The notes under the pieces: model-generated
What the model was told of the DNA's origin: nothing
What the model saw: the letters and a program-made list of their open reading frames with translations, nothing else
Database searches by the model: none
In this document: positions 62,291-64,000 of the stretch, piece by piece
Position numbering within the stretch: position 1 is the stretch's first letter
Layout of the letters: the number at the start of each line of letters is the position of its first letter
Position numbers and translations under genes: made by a program
From: Streptomyces kanamyceticus
GTDB lineage: Bacteria; Actinomycetota; Actinomycetes; Streptomycetales; Streptomycetaceae
DNA: 64,000 bases
Reading direction: 5' to 3'
Assembly (NCBI RefSeq): GCF_008704495.1
Contig: NZ_CP023699.1
Span: forward strand, 7,750,001 to 7,814,000

Positions 62291-62309
62291 CCAGGTACGT
62301 CGTACGCAA

Positions 62310-62352
62310 GTGACGCCCCGTCCCCCGCAGCGCGCGGGAGGCGGGGCGTCAC
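62310..62352. terminator. Terminator after fabG-fabI
   Basis: A perfect 11-base stem GTGACGCCCCG/CGGGGCGTCAC (62310-62320 with 62342-62352), with an inner GC hairpin (CCCGC/GCGGG). It starts 20 bases after the fabI stop. Confidence 0.88.
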
Positions 62353-62404
62353 CCGTACGGCCCCCTTGCCGGGCGCCCCGGGACGGCGCCGCGCACTCTG
62401 AAGT

Positions 62405-62743
62405 GTGCGTCTGTCACCTGCCGCGGTGCTCGCCGCTCTCTCTCTTGTGGTCGTCGCGCCGAGCGGCGTTCCCCAGCAGCCCCCACGCGCGCGCGTGCAG
62501 GCACCCGAGCCCCGCCCGTTCGGCTCGGAGTGCCGCATCGGCGTCGCGGGCTCGCGGGTGGTCGCGGACTGCCACAACCCCTACCCCGAGACCGACCGGG
62601 TGCGGCTGCACGTGGAGTGCGACCGGTGGTGGGACATCGACCTCGACAGCGCGCCCGTCGAGGCGGGGCCCGCGCAGAGCGTGCGGCTGACAGGACGGTG
62701 CTGGAAAGAGGTCCGCGCGGTGTGGGTCAGCCACCAGAAGTGA
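62405..62743 (+). CDS. small secreted protein, four cysteines
   Basis: 112 aa from GTG 62405. A signal peptide ('AAVLAALSLVVVAPSG', about 6-21) with a cleavage near 'SGVPQQ' or later; a Pro/Arg-rich linker follows. The mature part has cysteines at about 43, 56, 73 and 99, each in short strands ('SECRIGV', 'ADCHNPY', 'VECDRWW', 'GRCWKEV'), likely two disulfides. No enzymatic motif. Function unknown; inferred extracellular. Convergent with the FadR-type gene (15-base gap). Confidence 0.75.
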   Translation: MRLSPAAVLAALSLVVVAPSGVPQQPPRARVQAPEPRPFGSECRIGVAGSRVVADCHNPYPETDRVRLHVECDRWWDIDLDSAPVEAGPAQSVRLTGRCWKEVRAVWVSHQK

Positions 62744-62758
62744 CCGGGGCGGTCCGGA

Positions 62759-63433
62759 TCAGCGGGTGACCGGGCGGCACATGAACGGGTAGCCCGCCGC
62801 CTCGGTCTCCGCCGCCTCCGCGTCCTGCGCGCGGATCGCCTCGACGAGCCGGGTGTGGTCCATGTGCGTCTCGGGGGTCAGCTCCGTGCCGATGTCAACG
62901 CGCAGCCAGTCGCGCAGGACCTCGCCCAGGTCCGCGTAGAGCGCCGTCAGCACGTCGTTGTGCGAGGCGGCCACCACGGCCATGTGGAACGTCGCGTCGG
63001 CCGTCACGAAGGCCTCCGTGTCGCCCGATGCCCAGACCTCCTCGCGGCGGGCGAGGAGGGCGTCGAGCTGCTTGAGGTCGCGCTCCGTGCGGCGCTGGGC
63101 CGCCAGCTTCGCCGCGCTCGACTCCAGGGTGCTGCGCAGCTCGGCGATGTGCCGCGGTTCGGCGTCGGCGAACCTGCGCTGCATGACGCCCGCCAGCTCG
63201 CTGGTCGCCACGACGTAGGTGCCCGAGCCCTGCCGGATGTCGAGCAGACCGTTGTGCGCCAGGGCGCGCACGGCCTCCCTGACCGTGTTCCTCGCCACTC
63301 CCAGCTGCTCGACGAGCTCGGGTTCGGTGGGGATGCGGGAGCCGACCGGCCATTCGCCCGACGAGATCTGGTTGCGCAGCTCGGAGATGACCTGTTCGGA
63401 GAGTGCCGAACGGCGAGGGGTGGTCAGCGGCAT
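62759..63433 (-). CDS. FadR/GntR family transcriptional regulator
   Basis: 224 aa. Winged HTH: 'LSEQVISELRNQISSGEWPVG' opening (cited in part), 'RIPTEPELVEQLGVARNTVRE' (recognition helix, about 33-53) and 'GLLDIRQGSGTYV'. The C-terminal FCD domain has the metal-ligand type residues in 'DATFHMAVVAASHNDVL' (D and H), 'HMDHTRLVEAI' (His). ATG 63433 after GAAGGA. Divergent from the MFS transporter, with a palindrome AATCAT-CCC-ATGATT (63535-63549) between them, the probable operator. Confidence 0.9.
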   Translation of the reverse strand: MPLTTPRRSALSEQVISELRNQISSGEWPVGSRIPTEPELVEQLGVARNTVREAVRALAHNGLLDIRQGSGTYVVATSELAGVMQRRFADAEPRHIAELRSTLESSAAKLAAQRRTERDLKQLDALLARREEVWASGDTEAFVTADATFHMAVVAASHNDVLTALYADLGEVLRDWLRVDIGTELTPETHMDHTRLVEAIRAQDAEAAETEAAGYPFMCRPVTR

Positions 63434-63466
63434 GACGTTCCTTCGTGCGTGGCCGGGGGCGTGTGG

Positions 63467-63520
63467 CGAAGCGTGTGACGCAGCGGGTGACGGGTCGTGT
63501 GACGCGAGGTGTGACGCGAA
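63467..63520. repeat. tandem GTGTGACGC-type repeats upstream of the FadR gene
   Basis: GTGTGACGC(A/G) recurs about every 12 bases (63467-63520): three clear copies plus GTGACGGGTC and a degenerate half. On the minus strand the unit reads GCGTCACAC. It lies 35-90 bases before the FadR-type start and may be a binding array. Confidence 0.55.
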
Positions 63521-63534
63521 CGGACTGGACAGCC

Positions 63535-63562
63535 AATCATCCCATGATTCTATGATGGCTCC
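63535..63562 (+). promoter_or_regulatory. operator and -10 of the MFS gene
   Basis: The perfect palindrome AATCAT-CCC-ATGATT (63535-63549) is followed by TATGAT (63551-63556), a good -10 box six bases before the ATG at 63563, which suggests a leaderless transcript. TGGACA at 63526-63531 is a possible -35, 19 bases from the -10. The palindrome would let a FadR-type repressor block RNA polymerase. Confidence 0.7.
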
Positions 63563-64000
63563 ATGGCTAGTGAGGAAACCGAGACGATGACACCGACAGA
63601 GACACCCCCCATACGAACCGGCGCCGCGGAGAAACAGGCCCCCACGCGCGCGTGGGGAACGCGGCTCGTCATCGTCGGCATCGTCCTCGCCGCCATGAAC
63701 CTCCGCCCCGCGATCACCAGCCTTGGCGCCCTCCTCGAAGAGGTGCGCGACGGCCTCGGCATGAGCGGCACCCTCGCGGGCCTGCTCACCTCCGTGCCGC
63801 CGCTCTGCTTCGCGTTCTTCGGCGTGATGGCCCCCAGGCTCGCCCGGCGCTTCGGACCGAGCGCGGTGGTCTGCGTCGGCATGGCGGCCATCGCGACCGG
63901 CCTGGTGATCAGGCCCTTCATCGGCGGCACCGCGGGCTTCCTCGCCGCCACCGCACTCGCCCTCATGGGCATCGCGGTCAGCAACGTCCTGATGCCGGTC
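63563..64000 (+). CDS. MFS transporter (CynX/NimT family), N-terminal part
   Basis: 146 aa visible, cut by the window edge. The N-terminus is cytosolic and Thr/Glu-rich; the first helix is 'LVIVGIVLAAMNLRPAITSL' (about 35-54), in which 'NLRPAITS' is characteristic of the CynX/NimT branch (cyanate, nitroimidazole-type exporters). The ATG at 63563 lies six bases after a TATGAT -10 box, with no ribosome site: probably leaderless. Divergent from the FadR-type regulator, which likely controls it. Confidence 0.9.
   Translation, partial: MASEETETMTPTETPPIRTGAAEKQAPTRAWGTRLVIVGIVLAAMNLRPAITSLGALLEEVRDGLGMSGTLAGLLTSVPPLCFAFFGVMAPRLARRFGPSAVVCVGMAAIATGLVIRPFIGGTAGFLAATALALMGIAVSNVLMPV

Overview
The window is a piece of a Streptomyces chromosome. 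GC content is very high, third codon positions are almost all G or C, GTG starts are frequent, and gaps between genes are short. From memory, unchecked, the gene content and order match the S. coelicolor SCO1813 to SCO1867 interval: fabI/fabG, moaA, actP, the Asp23 operon, the small nucleoid protein Gbn, pitH2, the B12 cluster, an LAETG surface protein and ectABCD. No rRNA, tRNA, transposase, integrase, prophage or CRISPR array was seen. This is core-type chromosome with scattered small repeats, not a mobile island.

Layout. 1-2718 (-): ectABCD, making ectoine and hydroxyectoine (ectD cut by the window edge). 3079-5927: a truncated DUF664 gene, a class V aminotransferase and a divergent amidohydrolase. 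6263-7201: an LAETG-anchored secreted protein, followed by a 400-bp nested inverted repeat. 7756-17045: late cobalamin synthesis. cbiB-cobQ-chlID-cobO-cobB form one overlapping minus-strand operon behind a cobalamin riboswitch; a CbiG-CobC fusion and a ZIP metal transporter are next to it. 17134-18732: pitH2 phosphate transporter with a small membrane partner and a PHO-box-like site. 18866-25727: GH25 lysozyme, class II aldolase, alpha/beta hydrolase, conserved unknowns, a VOC protein and a zinc metallopeptidase. 25755-29072: an ABC-F ATPase behind a tiny leaderless-looking upstream ORF, then gbn between two GATC-rich intergenic regions, then an enoyl-CoA hydratase.

29104-32247: a five-gene Asp23/AmaP envelope operon with a divergent relative. 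32286-36865: SDR, a GH15 gene broken by two deletions, SURF1, a Cys-rich small protein and a DEDDh exonuclease. 36959-41913: a TetR regulator divergent from an acetoacetate decarboxylase-SDR-amidohydrolase-amidohydrolase operon, an uncharacterised catabolic-looking set. 41938-45454: VIT1-type transporter, a fatty-acid hydroxylase coupled to a lysoplasmalogenase, and a zinc alcohol dehydrogenase. 45558-51408 (-): CopD-like protein, CoA-transferase and two tandem S8 proteases. 51762-57644: DUF485/ActP acetate symport, moaA, small proteins and tyrS. 57702-62290: pmbA/tldD and fabG-fabI. 62405-64000: a small secreted protein, a FadR-type regulator and a CynX-type MFS transporter running off the edge.

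The parts most worth a second look are the GATC clusters around the GATC-binding protein gene, the upstream ORF before the ABC-F gene, the TetR/decarboxylase/amidohydrolase cassette, the coupled hydroxylase-lysoplasmalogenase pair, the palindrome at 7251-7650, and short 10-13 bp tandem repeats just upstream of several minus-strand genes.
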